A DNA stretch of 64,000 nt from Rattus norvegicus (lineage: Eukaryota > Chordata > Mammalia > Rodentia > Muridae). Shown one piece after another: positions 33,756 through 46,705 of this stretch. Position 1 is the stretch's first letter. Each line of letters begins with the position of its first letter. A program made the translations under genes and the position numbers. The stretch spans positions 36,821,939-36,885,938 of the forward strand of contig NC_086034.1 in assembly GCF_036323735.1 (NCBI RefSeq), given 5' to 3'. The notes beneath the pieces were generated by a model. The model saw only the letters and a list, made by a program, of their open reading frames with translations. It searched no databases and was not told the origin of the DNA.

Positions 33756-34295
33756 TAAGTATATTCGTTTCCAATCCGCCATCGTGGGTGGAGCCGACGC
33801 CACGATGCAGAGTTTTGTGAAGAGCCTTAGAGGGAAGACCATCATGCTCGAGGTTGAACCTTCGGACACTATAGAAAACGTAAAGGCCAAGATCCAGGAT
33901 AAGAAAAGAATTCCCCCTGGTCAGCAGAGGTTGATCTTTGCTGATAAGCAGCTAGAAGATGGCCGTACTTTGACTACAACATTCAAGAGGAGTCCACGCT
34001 CCATCTCATGCTGAGACTTCGTGGTGGCGCTAAGAAAAGGAAGTCTTACACCAACCCCAAGAAGGTTAAGTTGGCTGTGCTGAAACACTATAAGGTGGAT
34101 GAAAATGGCAAAATCAGCCGACTTCATCAGGAATGTCCTTCTGATGAATATGGTGCTGGAGTTGTCATGGGTAGCCACTTTGACGGACATTACTGTGGGA
34201 AGTGTTGTCTGACTTACTGCTTCAACAAACCAGAAGACAAGTAGTCGTGTATGAGTTAATAAAAAGAAGGAACTGAAAAAAAAGTTAAGTATATT
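33756..34295 (+). pseudogene. Rps27a-ps: Processed pseudogene of ubiquitin-ribosomal protein eS31 (Rps27a)
   Basis: A retrocopied mRNA. It contains a 5' UTR (33766-33804), an ATG at 33805, ubiquitin (MQ-FVK through the LRLRGG end), the ribosomal tail (AKKRK through NKPEDK, stop at 34242-34244), a 3' UTR with AATAAA near 34258, and an A-tail. TAAGTATATT flanks it at 33756-33765 and 34286-34295. No introns are present. The active gene makes a ubiquitin fused to a 40S subunit protein, cleaved after GG. Here a 4-nt loss after codon GRTL (about 33972) shifts the frame, and two in-frame losses (6 and 21 nt) remove basic residues near the start of the ribosomal part. Together these 31 nt account for the length difference from the 156-codon parent. 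Substitutions in ubiquitin (for example LRGKTIML) support lack of constraint. Confidence 0.95.
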
Positions 34296-36066
34296 AAATT
34301 CTCAAAGAATTATTAAAATATTATTTTAAAGGAAATATACATATATTATTCTCTATTTATAATCTAGAAAACTTGCTCTACTTCATAACTTTATTTATAC
34401 ATATTAAGAAAGATACTCGTGGTACTTCATTTGCAACAAGGTTTTCCTTGAGACCACCAGTCAAATCAACATAAAGAGCAGTTATGACTCATGTTACATT
34501 TACTTATATTTCTTATCATGACATCATTCATTTGTCCTCTGCTTCCCATAGTTGAATATCATGCTTTTAAGTTTGCTTAAAGTAATTGAAACATGATGCT
34601 CAAAATTAAATGAAAACTATACAGTGAGATGTGAGACGTGATGCAGAGTGGGTTAGTACTTTGTTTGCTTTAGGTAGGAGTTAGCAGTCAATACTTGGGG
34701 TAACACACACAGACTAGGGATAATTTTTCTCTCCTTAATTATACATGTGCGTGTGCATGTGTGTTCTTTTTCAGAGTTTCAGTTTGTTGTCCTTCTGGTG
34801 GAGTAAAGGTCATTGCCAAAGGCAAGCAGGTAAATGGCAGAAGGAGTTGTATGCCTCATTCCCCTTATTCCTCCCTTTGTTAAAAGGACCAGCTAAGCAA
34901 GCATCTTTGCCCAAGAGCACCTCCTACACAGCTCTCCTCCACACTCATGAATGTCCTCAATTGTTACATGCAATGCACTCTCATACTAATCTACTAATGT
35001 GGTCTTCTGTAGCATAGAAGTCGTTTATTTCTTTTCTATTTTATGTGTGATTCATCGACTCTCCCTGTGATATCTATAAATAGTCTATTGACTTCAATAT
35101 CTTAACATGCAATCATGTTAATGTCATTTAATCATCATGCTGTCACCTTCTTGACCCCTGCCCTTCAGCTGATAATCTCTCCACTCCAGGGGAACATGGC
35201 CTCTATATCACCTCTTCACTAGTGTGGCTATGCCCTAACGCTGGCCTTGTCTCTTCCTACAACGCACATAAATATGTATCTCCCATGTTCTAGATTATGA
35301 CATATAGAAGTCTGATTCCAAATATTCCCAGTACAATAAATATTAGAATTACTTGCTATTAATTTTCCTTATGGTCGCTCCATGAGACCCCCCCCATTCG
35401 AATCTGTATCTGTTGAAATTACTCAATTCAACATACACAGTTATGTTCCCATATGTCTGTAACCACTATGGCCTTCCCTCAGTTACAATTATAGGCCTTT
35501 GAAAAAAATCTCATATTTCTTAAACTCAATTTGGTACAACTAAAATTCGCTAAAGAAAACTTCCAGTTCATTGACAGGTCTTATTTTAATCCCGATGACT
35601 AACCTCAGCAGAAACACTAGTGTTGGCTAATATCACACTATCGCAATCCCAGTCTCCATTCTCACTGTTATACCTAGCTGTCTCTGCTTGAACTTCCGTA
35701 TTTTCTAATATTTACTCAGGATATAAATGAGCACCTTACTTCACTGTGAAAGAGGATCAGAAGAGAATCCCCAGTGCTCTTCTAAGCACCTCTTCACAGC
35801 ATCTGTGTTCATATTCTCTGCCTTCTTTTCTCTGACAATGAAAAATACTCATAACCCTAATGAAGGTTAAACCCTTCCATTTAGAACTAAATGGCGTTGT
35901 GCTGTTGTATCTGCAAGTTTTTTCTCTTCTCACCATACTGTAAATAATACCATTCCATTTAGATTATTCTTGTCACTACTATTATGCTTCTATTGTTTTA
36001 AATTGTCAGTGTTTTCAAAGACCTTTCTTTCATTGCACTGAGCTGTATCTTCCTGAGGTACACAGG
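34296..36066. other. No gene or repeat recognised
   Basis: AT-rich. Nothing recognised. Confidence 0.45.
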
Positions 36067-36567
36067 AAACTTCTCACTTGTCTTCTAAGAGGCTCAGCCA
36101 CAGCATGATAAACACAAAGGTGAATGCTAGCAGCAAACCATTGAACTTAGAATGGGGTCCCCATTGGGGGAGTTAGAGAAAGGATTGAAGGGGCCGAGGT
36201 GGCTTGCAACCCCATAAGAACAACAATACCAACCAACCAGAGTTCCCAGGGATTAAACCACTACCCAAAGAGTACACTTGGACAGACCCATGGCTCCAGC
36301 TGCATATGTAGCAGAGGATGGACTTGTTGGGCACCAATAGGAGGAGAAGCCCTTGGTCCTGCCAAGCCTCGACTCCCCCAGTGTAGGGGAATGTCAGGGC
36401 AGGGTTGGAGGCAGGGAGGGGAGGTGGTTGGGGAGGGAGAACACCCTCATAGAAGAAGAGGGGAGAGGGACGGGGTGGCTTATGGATGGGAAACCTGGAA
36501 ACGGAATAACACTTGAAATGTAAATAAAAATTATCCAATAAAAAAAAAGAAGAGAAAACGTCTCACT
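36067..36567 (+). mobile_element. Older L1 3'-UTR fragment with target-site duplication
   Basis: L1 3' UTR of the older subfamily (segments CATGGCTCCAGCTGCATATG and GAAATGTAAATAAAAATTAT), 36079-36550, with a G-rich tract at 36360-36470. AAACTTCTCACT (36067-36078) and AAACGTCTCACT (36556-36567) differ at one base and are the likely target-site duplication. Confidence 0.88.
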
Positions 36568-39500
36568 GTTTATCCTTTCAGCTTTTTTCAGGTTGCTTTA
36601 AGAATTTTGGCTCATCATCATGCAAAGACTCTTTGCAAGGTCACTAATTACATTACGGAGTATCTACTTTTCATGCGCCCTTCTGAATTGTTGGCATGGG
36701 TAGGAGATTGCTATTTTAGTTGGCTTTGTATTCAAGTTGTGTTTTCATTGACCTTTTAGTAGTGTCTTAATCTTCTTTCTGGGTCTTCTTCTCCCCAAGC
36801 CTGCCTATGGCATTCTTCAACGATCAAGTTAATAAACTATCTTCCTTATGTTTTCTTCTAGCCATAGTCATTGTCTTGACATATTTATACATTCTCTTTT
36901 ACCAAATTACCAAACGCAACCCAGATCACTCAATTTTCAAAATTTTTTGAAGAATGTAGACATGCAGTTAGTTAATGTTAGTTTAATGTTAATATTGAGT
37001 TACTTCATCCAAATTGCAGAATCACTTCACCAAACCAAATAGAACATTATTTCAAAACAGGGTTACCTATATCCCTCACCCACATTTATGCACAGGATTT
37101 CCTGAAACAACATTCTGGGCGAACTGATTTTTATGTTATAATTGATGAACCTATACTGACATATCATCACTCAAAGTCTTTAGTTTGAGTTCAGTCTTGG
37201 TCATGAATGTTCTATGGGTTCATATATGTAGCTTTCATTGCAAAGTTGTAGAGAGTAATTTCACTATGCTAACAAAAAGTAAGTTCTATGTGCTAACCTC
37301 AAAATCCCTGACAATTGGGCCCTCTAAATTTCTAAGTCTTCACAACACAAAATCTTTTTTGTTCTGCATGCAGAGTCTCCCCTTTTCTAGAATATCATAT
37401 ATTTGTAATCACATAGTATGGCAATGTTTTTAAATTGACCACTTTACCTAGTGATGCGCATGTGAGTTTTCTAGGTTTTCTGGCTTTGTTGCTCATTTAT
37501 TTACAGTGCTGAATAATATTCTATGATTGAGGTGAATCACCATTCATCTATTTACTTACTAGGCCCTCACTAGGTGCATTATGTATATTTCTATGTTTGA
37601 TCAAGAATAAGTAAGGCTTCATTGAACTTTCTGTAGACAGAAGTGTTTCCTCAACCAATTAAATAGTTTAGCCCAAATTTGGCTTTGTATGAAATAGATA
37701 AAAGATTTGTCTTCCAAGCCTGACCACCTTTGTACATGCCCCCCTCAATAGAAATTCTTGTCGCTCCATATTTTCACAAAGTGTGTAGTCTAATGACCCG
37801 GGTTTTGGTAATTCTAGTAAGTATGCGTTTCATTGACATTTTAATTTGAATTTCCCAATGAAACATATAATCTTCATGCCCACAAATCTTCCCAAGGTTA
37901 GATCTTCTGAAAGATTAAGCTGAGGTCTTCACTTACTCATGTCGGTTTCTATTACTACTCTAATTTAATGACCAATATGATGACTAATTCAGTGTCCAAC
38001 CTGGATGGATTGATAATATGTACATGAAACTATCTCAAAGAAAAAATCAAAAGAATACTATTTCTTTTCTTGTTTCCTGGACTCTTATAACAAAACTAAG
38101 CCTCAACCATAAATGTTATGCTAATTTTCTTTCGGATAAATTGATTTTAAAGTACATGTTTTTATATTTTGTTAAATCTATAAGTGTATTTCATAGGGGG
38201 TTTTGAGCAATATTTGACAATTGTAATTTCAAAAGCTTTCCCAAGATTCTTTTTTCATGCTTTGTAATTTCTTTGGTTAAGAAAAATATTTTTATTCCAA
38301 TTTATGATATTGGGACCCATAATTATTTTTGTTTTACCAGATATCTTATTATGCTAGTATCATTATATCAATCAGCCATTGTTCCTCACTTATTAGAAAC
38401 AGTGCTTTTGCAATATTACAAAATGACACATTAGTTTCTAAACTTTAATATCTTTCATGAATCACTATATTACACAGTTTCTTAATTTCAAAGTATCTTT
38501 TAATAGAATAATTGGTACTCTAGTATCATTGTATAAAAAATTGCTGTGGGTGTTTTGAAAGCAGTTTCTTTGAATCAGCATAGTCTGTTCTTTTTATAAT
38601 GTAACACATGTGTTAGTAAAGAGAGTTTCTCTTTAATATTCCAAAGGTAAAAAACTTAAGGTTATGTCCATTCCCCAGACACATGGAGAAAGAACTGTTT
38701 CCCTTTGTTGCTTGTGTGTGACTACCTTCATATTCATAAATTGTACAGTTTCTTATAAAACATGAAAGTATAAAGATGGCTTTAACCTGAATCTGTTAGC
38801 CTGTTTTCAAATGCTCTATTTCTCATTTTATGGTTAGTTAGTCATGAGTAAGTCTTTAATATACTTAACCATCAGTTTTATGCCTTATGAGGTGAGAGTA
38901 AGTTTATTTATAACATTTGCTGTGAAGAATAAATCCAACAATAAATGTTAGTAACTACATTAAGTATAATACATATTAAATAAATGTAGCAACCACAGGG
39001 TGCATTAGCTACCATAGTTGTGACATAATAGTTTCCACATGTCAAGTAGAATTAATAGACAAGAACACAATAAAAATATTCTTCCAGGTTTTCTTTTTTA
39101 ATTTTCATGTTCACATAAATAAAACAAGAGGATATTACATGGTTAATCTTCAGTATTTCCTAAGTTGTATCTGTAAATCCAAGTCAATATTCAGAGTTTT
39201 GTGGTCATCCACAAAATCACACACAGAGAATGACTCAGCTCTGCTCAGACCAGGTTTCCACTACGTTTCCTCAACTCCAGTTCTATGAACACATTTCCTC
39301 ATGGCTTTGCTGTAGATTTTCTTGTCTAACATTATCCAAGTCCTGGAGTGCTCTGGGATAATGGTATAGGGAGACTATGCAATGCTTAACAAAAATAATA
39401 TTTGTCGCCTACGTTTTGCTCAGACATGTAATAGTGCTATTGGCCCTGAGATCAATGTCAATCACTTAAAAAAGGATATACATCTCAAAAGAGAAATAAG

Positions 39501-40004
39501 AAATTTGATGGTCTATACATGTAGCTGCAGACATAATTGCTAAATTAATAATTATATTGCACGGAAAAGCAATAGAAAGGATAAAATCATACCAAATTTA
39601 TAGCTAGGGAATGAGACCAATATAAAGGGAACAAAGATATTGAAAGCATTAGTAAGTTGAAATACCCCTAACACATTATGATGACATTGCACAATGTACA
39701 GAGAAGAATGGTCCATTCTCTGCTAATTATTGTAAGATATACTTCAGGAAACTAGTAATTTATATTTAATGGACATTTGAACAATGCAATTTTGGGCAGG
39801 AACATACAGAAACAAGGTTTTTCAATTTTTTAAAAGAATAGTGGCTCATATTCATTTACTCCCTTACTCATTTGTTCTGTTTTATAGCATTATAGAATAC
39901 AAATGGAAATAACAAGAATTATCAGTGCTTACAATTTATGAACAATGTACAGTAAGTGTTTAGACTGCACATAGGATTCTTTGTTCTACCGTTTAGCAAT
40001 TTAG
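36568..40004. other. No gene or repeat recognised (3.4 kb)
   Basis: AT-rich; no exon, RNA or repeat that I can name. Confidence 0.45.
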
Positions 40005-40245
40005 CAGGCGAGGACGGTGTAGAATTGAATCCCGCATCCCATCATCTTGTATCACCTCTGGTCCTGTCACTTCGCTAGATGCCTTCCCTGCTTCACCGGA
40101 AGGCCAGAGACAGAATGTCTGATCGTCCACTCATCACGGGTCCAGTTCAAGACGTTCAGCGGTAGAGTGAGTATTTGGAATGGAATTTCAAAAGGATTTG
40201 CTCTCTGGCACCAAGAAGGAGGAAACTGTTTAAACTAACAGGAAA
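40005..40245. other. Small CpG-enriched island in AT-rich DNA, function unknown
   Basis: Nine CpG dinucleotides occur between 40013 and 40175, far above the near-absence around it. I recognise no repeat. A short plus frame (40047-40238) covers part of it but shows no known motif. It may be a conserved noncoding element or a young insertion of unknown type. Confidence 0.4.
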
Positions 40246-41829
40246 GAATTTTAAATTTTAGCAACAGGAACAAAAACACTAACAAGTTGGTGATTGTGTT
40301 TCTCGGATTTATTTTTCTGTACATGTGTACATGGTAGACATGCGTGTATGATATGCTTATCTACATTGATGTATGCAGATGCATATGCATACATGTGTGC
40401 AGGAGCCTGATATGGATGTAATTTGTTCTTTATTGTCATTTTCCACCTTGTTTGTAACAAGTTCCCTTCAATGAACCCAGAGCTCAGCAGTCTGACTAGA
40501 ATGCTGACACAGCAGCGTTTGGAGTCTACCTGTCTTTACTTTCCCAGAACTGGTAGTATGTTTGCACTTAACTTTCTCCTTACCTACGAGTAATGGAGAG
40601 CCAAACTAAGGTCATCATGCTTATACGGAAAGAACTTTCTGACTGAGCATCTCCCCGGATACTTTGACAATCTGTGTGCACTGAAAATTCAGTAGCTGAC
40701 TTTCAAAAGAGAATAATGATCAAATGCTGTTTTACAATATTTAATATAACTCAGGAGAGTATTAATGTTTTCAGTCCCTTGTATATGAAAAGGCCTTATT
40801 GAAGTAATGAGGTATGAAGGGACAAGTTTACTATGAAAACTTTATACTATCTCAGCTGCTTACGTGATAGTATTTTACAGTTGTTTTCTATCTTTACATG
40901 TGGAAAAGAGAATCTAGCAAGTAACTTAAAAGGTTTATCTTTCAACACATGGATATAAAAATCTTCAATTACAATGATTTTATGAGGATAATTATTCTTT
41001 TCTCCCAATGAAAGGTGAAATATATAGATTCTGGTGGTGAAAGGTTGATAAGAATCTTAGATTTTGCCCATTAAATGATAAGGAACTTATAGTTTTAGGC
41101 AGTTATGTCGTCTGATAAGAAATAAGAAAAAATATATATATATATGGAAATTAGTTTTTAAAATGACACAAAACAAGATTGTTTCAATGGTTGAGCTAAT
41201 AGCTATACAGATACAAGTGAGTTAGCAGAAATGAGGAGAAAGCTTTAAGAACAATATTACATAGATTGATATTTTTAAAACTAGTACATTGTGTCTGCAT
41301 GCCTTTGTGTAGTTTCTGAAATGCTAGATGATTGCTCGTTCAGGTTTGTGACTTTTCCCTTTAATCTTTTATTCCTTAAATGATCTAGTAGTCTACCTTC
41401 TACTAAGAAATCAAAATGAAGAAAACACCATTTGTCAGTCCAAATGTTGACATCAGTCTAAAATGGGCTCTATTTATTCTGCTCCTTTAAAATTCCCTGT
41501 CCAGGCAGTAATTACCTGAGGTAAGGCCATGCCTGTGAACCTGATACATTACCCAGAAGTCCGAAGAACTGCAAATGACTTTGTAAATTGGTTGATTTGA
41601 ACCTGGGAGCTTTGTGTTGAAGCCGAAAAACCTGTTTTACAGCACGTGATTTGAAATGTTGTAAGCCACATGTTCTGAGAGACAACTGCTTTTCATGCCC
41701 TAAGGTTTGCTCCTTCTGGGAAGTAAAACTGAAAATGGCACCTATGGAGACAATACTCCTTTAAAAGTTGTTATTTCGTGATATGCATTCCATATTCTTA
41801 AAAATAAAACATTATGGAAAATATTGTTG
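40246..41829. other. No gene or repeat recognised
   Basis: AT-rich, with a short TA run at about 41131-41144. Nothing else recognised. Confidence 0.45.
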
Positions 41830-41965
41830 AAACAGTACAAGTAGCTGTGCATTCCTGTAATCCTAGCACCCAAGAGACAGCACCAGGTGAATTCAAGGAC
41901 AGACCCAACAGCAAGTTGAAGGTGTCATGGGCTACAGGATACACATCATAACCAAAAGGTATAAA
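41830..41965 (+). mobile_element. Diverged B1/B4-like SINE
   Basis: GTAGCTGTGCATTCCTGTAA followed by TCCTAGCACCCAAGAGACAG, then GAATTCAAGGACAGACCC, matches the order of a B1-type body with an A-box/B-box-like start. Old. Confidence 0.55.
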
Positions 41966-42039
41966 AGTCTGAGAATGGAGAACATAATATGACCCGATCC
42001 AACAGGTCACTCTTCATTGACATGGTTCTAGCAGGGAAC

Positions 42040-42480
42040 AGCCAGGGGATGAGAATTTGAGAAAGGTAGGAAATCTGGGATTAGGAGATGTTACACAAAC
42101 TATGTTTTATGTCAAGCAAGTTTATTAAGAATTAGAACATCTTCTACAGTTTTTGTAAAAGGAAAGATATAGCAGTATCAGCAAAAAGCCTACCATATAA
42201 GAAGACGGAGTCAGCAAGAAGCCAATCAAGCAACGCTGTGCAAAAGGAATACAGGATATGTCAAATGCACCACAGATCAAGCACACTGGGACCTTGGAAC
42301 CGATAACCAGAGCTGATGGCCTTTCTGCTCAGATATGAAGGTGTCCTGAGCCTCAGAAGTCCAGGAAACACACAGGTCTGAGAAGCCTCATCAGCAGAGG
42401 CATTGCAGCTCCCAGGGGAGGAAACCACAGCTGAGCTGAGGAGTGCAGGAGCCTCAGCCTTGCTCCTTCTTGTTGAAGGA
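42040..42480 (-). mobile_element. Possible LTR-like repeat
   Basis: On the minus strand, a GC-richer block (42480-42240) leads to TTAATAAACTTGCTTGACA (near 42125), a polyadenylation-signal-like end as in many ERV LTRs, then a short tail into GGCTGTTCCCTGCTAGAACC. No viral gene is present. The family is not identified and the call rests on general layout only. Confidence 0.3.
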
Positions 42481-43060
42481 ATAATTTAAATAAATTTCAG
42501 CAGGAGTGGGTTCACAACCTACCTAAATGGTTTATGTTCTAAAATGAAAGATACACACACAACCTTTATATTTTAATGTGTTAACGAGCACAATAGCTGG
42601 ATCACTGCCTATCTGCATATGATTAATCTTGAGTTATTATTTACTAATTCTATGTTCTCTCTTGGCTGCTCTGGACTCAGTTAGGAAGCCCTATGGGCTG
42701 TAGTCTCCCAGCTCCTTCACATGGTGGCTATGCCTCTCTGTCTTGCACTCTCTGAGGTATGATATCTTCCCTCTCCTCTACTCTTCCAAAAGAAAGGACA
42801 GACCTCCCTTCTCCTTCCTCTTCTCTGGGTACCAAACCTGGAATTTCGAATCTGGCCTCTATCTGTACTATCCAGCTGTTGGCTGTTGGCATCTTTTATT
42901 TACCAATCAGGACCAACTAGGGGAAGGTTCCCAGAAGCTGTGTGCAAATGTTCTTGTGCAAAAAGTTTCTTGGGAAACAATTAGCATTAGAATATAAGCA
43001 GCTACACCTTTTGTTTGCTTTTTTCCATTCTTTTCTTCATTGCTCTTGTCTTCTTCCATA
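42481..43060. other. No gene recognised; possible old repeat
   Basis: The stretch 42640-43010 (with TTTATTTACCAATCAGGACC) feels repeat-like, but I cannot name it. Confidence 0.4.
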
Positions 43061-43249
43061 GACAGTTATATCAGGCAGCAAAGCTCATAAAAAAGATTTA
43101 TTGGAGAGTCCAGGGTGTGGAGGGAAGCATCCAGGAGTAGGTGCCAGTGCTCCCAAGGGAGTCGACAGCAGCAGGGAGTTATAAATAGGGTTCTTGGGAG
43201 TGGAGATTTCTAAGGTAGAGATTTCCAGGATGAGGATTTGTGGGATTTC

Positions 43250-43390
43250 AAGTCCTGAGCATGGTGGAGCTCAGGGATAGGTGAGTTTTCCTGTTCAGGG
43301 ATTGGTGGGTTTTCTTGTTCAGGAATTGGTGTTTCTGTAAGAAGTTAAGGTATTGGTGGTTTTCCCACTTAGGGATTACCAGGTTTTGTT
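43250..43390. repeat. Degenerate minisatellite, about 24-27 bp period
   Basis: Four or five imperfect units of the type CAGGGATTGGTGGGTTTTC follow each other (AGGGATAGGTGAGTTTTCC, AGGGATTGGTGGGTTTTCT, AGGAATTGGTG, AGGTATTGGTGGTTTTCCC, AGGGATTACCAGG). Spacing is irregular. It is not an SSR and I know no family for it. Confidence 0.7.
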
Positions 43391-43500
43391 CAGATGTTTT
43401 ACCTAAAATTAGAATGACCTGGGAAGGTTCCTGTTGAGGGGCTGAAGATGACCTTGGTGACAGTTATGACTCTTAGAGAGGTACCTTTTGACAACAGAGG

Positions 43501-45068
43501 TAAACTAATATATTAAAAAATGAGCTATGTATAGACAGACAAATGGACAAAGAAATAGACTGACACAGACACAGTCACAGGAACATGCACACACACAGCA
43601 TAACTTTCCTTTGAAATAAGAAAGTAAGATTGTTAGAAATAATACATTTGGATAGATGAGATTAAAAATCTGCCTTCTTTTGTTTTCTTCTGGGCTTCTG
43701 CCTGAAAAGAATGATCGTGAAGGAAACACTTCTGTTTCCAGACATGCTTGTGGGTGAGTGGTTTCTTTACTATTGATGATGCCTGAGCTTTCTTTCCCTC
43801 TTCATTTACAAAGGTATAATTTTCACCTTCACCAAGAAGTAAATGTATCAGGCTCCATTTGCGTTCTCCAGTTAGTTATAAATTATTTGAAGACATAGGT
43901 AATTTTCTCCCCTCCTTCTTTATTGTGCATGCAGAAGATGATGAATAATTTTGTCACTAAAGGTGTAAAAACATATATTAGAGAGAGAGATGAGGCTGCA
44001 AACATGCCTAATGCTGTTATTTTAATATAGTTATTAAATCAACACTCTCAGAGGGTACTGTACATTGGCATATAGAAGAAAATATTATTCTTATGCTCTA
44101 AGTCAATGTTGAAACATTAAACTATCCATAGTCTTAATAAGATATTGCATATCATAATACAGGGAAAACAAAAAGAATATCATCATAATATCCTGAATTA
44201 CTAGGAGATATATATATAATATATATATTATAATCTCACTCAATTATCATACTATCCAAAATAACTAAACATTACCCTCATAATTTGTTGATTAGTTAAT
44301 CAATCCATGGTGAAGACTGCTTGAATTTCAGATGATAAGGATACAATTGAGCCCAGATCTGTTTATCTCGAGCTCTGTATTTCTATAACTACTCATGACT
44401 TTGTGAACCATATAAATGGACACTTTTGTAATGATCTTGGAAGCCAGTGATAGGAAGGTCAAGCAATACAACCAAGAGGCCAGAATCAGAACTGAACCAT
44501 TTATAAAAGATTGTCAGGAGCATATGCATAAAACTGGAAGAATCTCATTTGCAGTTGCTGTCCAAACAGTTCTGCACCATAAATAAAGGTGGAACAATAA
44601 ATGTCCATACATAATCTGGGACGATATCAGGAGTTGTCTTAGCTTTCTGTGGAAGCATGGCTTATACAATATGAAATAAGATATAGAGTAATATGACTTG
44701 AATCCTTTGTAATTTTATGATGAGTCCTATGTTACTTTGAGATCACATCATTAGAAGTCCATAGTTTGAGGTAGGCTTGCCCTTTACAGTAGAAAGATGC
44801 TATTCAGAAACGTGGATCCCAGAGTGAAGTATTTTCTCTTTCTCAAGATGGCTGCTATTTTGCAACTGTAGAGGGACATATTGTATTGATTGGATTTCCA
44901 TAGCTGGCTCTTGGACGATTAATATTTCCAATCAACTTGCCATTGTTTCTTTCCAGAAATATGATTTTGTCTGTATTGTCATTTTAAATTCAAACATTCC
45001 TATTTTTTTTCCTTCCTGAAACCTAAAATCATAAAAGTGAATGGAAGCAAGTTTTAAAACTTGGTGGC
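43501..45068. other. No gene or repeat recognised
   Basis: AT-rich, with a short TA tract at about 44210-44232. Nothing recognised. Confidence 0.45.
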
Positions 45069-45334
45069 TTCAAAGACTATACATGGATTGACCCATGGCT
45101 CCAGCAATATATGTAGCAGAGGATGACCTTGTTGGGCACCAATGGAAGGAGAAGCCCTTGGTCCTGCCAAGGTTGGACCCCCAGTGTAAGGGAATGTCAG
45201 GGAGGATGGGAAGGGAACACCCTTACAGAAGAAGGGAAGGGTGATGGGATAGGGGGCTTATGTCTAGGAAACTGGGAAAGAGAATAACATTTGAAATGTA
45301 AATAAAAAATATCCAATAAAAGAAAAAGTACATT
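45069..45334 (+). mobile_element. Older L1 3'-UTR fragment
   Basis: Starts at GACTATACATGGATTGACCC, includes GTAGCAGAGGATGACCTTGT, and ends GAAATGTAAATAAAAAATAT with an A-rich tail. Same older L1 subfamily as 22495-22980. A (CAG/CAA)n run follows at about 45356-45380. Confidence 0.85.
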
Positions 45335-46494
45335 ATAAAAAGACAACAACAAAAAAGCAGCAGCAGCAGCAACAACAACACAAACCCTTGGTGACTTTAT
45401 GAAGAAACATGACAGACAATTACAGTCTCATGGTAAAAGTCTTTGAACATGCTGTATGACAAAAGTCAAAGAAGTTTCTCAGAGATAAGGAAAGGACCTT
45501 CCAAAGGTATTGTCACGAGACAGACCATTTTCAGAATTGTTTCCTCAGCCCTGACTGCCTACACTGTTCTCACACTGCAAGTATCAATCATCCAATTATA
45601 CGCCGCTCTAAAAGACTGAGTGAACTGAATATTGTCCTTTGGCTATCTGGCTTTGCATATCTGACTATGCACTTATAAATTTAATTAAACTTTAGTAGAC
45701 TTTGTATTTGACATGCTATGTAGGTACAAATTTTATATTTCTCCATGGTAACAGAAGAAAGGAAATAGCTATAGGTATAGAAACTCAATCTTGATTCCTA
45801 ACTTAAAACTGAGAGAGAAGAATCCCATTTGTGATAACAAATAGCTTTTAGAACACAATATAAATGTAAATGATATTTTTATGAAGTAAATGGAGGTACT
45901 AATGCATTTACATCCAATGTCAAGAGTTCAGTGAATATGGTTCTATACATTGTGCTGTCTTGAGTTCAGAAAAATCTCATTATAAGAAATTTATAGATAG
46001 TTTAGAAAAAGATAGAGAGTATATATACTCATTAATGTAGGACAGAACCTATACTTCATGAGAAGTGCACATACTGTTTTATTACTAGGCCAGGTTTAAT
46101 AAATATTCTAAGACTTTTCATGAAGTAACTCATTTTATTTATCTTAGAGGTATACCCAGATTTAAGATTACCTAGTTTTTCAAAAGGTTTTTTAAAAGTT
46201 ATAGGTATATTAATAGATGGATTTTGTAATGTAAAAATTTAAAAGGGAACAACATATATTCTGAGGAAAAATAACCCATGTTACTGACTCACCATTCCTG
46301 AAAGAAATATCTGGTTACACAAAAAGTCTCTGGTTGTTCTGCATGATTTCGAGATGGTCGAAGTCCAGAAAAGCTCATTGTTGTGTTTGGTCATCCATGT
46401 TGTAAACAGATGTATATTGGTCTTGAGAACACTAGAAGCTTGATCCCCGCATCGCCTCAGTGTATCTTTACTTTGGGTTTTTGCCATGGGTTCC
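45335..46494. other. No gene recognised; short CAG/CAA run
   Basis: (CAG)n(CAA)n at about 45356-45380; nothing else recognised. Confidence 0.5.
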
Positions 46495-46705
46495 TCTTTT
46501 GGAACATGTGAGAAAATTTTCCAGAAGTTAATTGAATGGAAACTGTTTTAATCATCAGTACAGCCTTAAACATCTTCATTCCATTTTTGTTTGTGTGTTT
46601 ATTTGTTTTGCAATCTTACATTCATCTTTTGGAGATATTTTTTCCAGAAATTAGTTGAATAGAAACTGTTTTAGACATCAGTATGGCTGTAAACATCTTC
46701 ATTTT
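46495..46705. repeat. Local tandem duplication, two diverged copies
   Basis: A unit of about 80-90 bp occurs at 46495-46580 and again at 46625-46702, sharing CTTTTGGA, TTTTCCAGAA, TTGAAT-GAAACTGTTTTA and AAACATCTTCATT with scattered substitutions. The period is about 130 bp. It is not an L1 or SINE that I recognise. Confidence 0.8.

Noticed and set aside
33805..34244. A working ubiquitin-ribosomal protein gene
   Set aside because: No introns, an A-tail, flanking target duplication, a frameshift and two deletions: a processed pseudogene.
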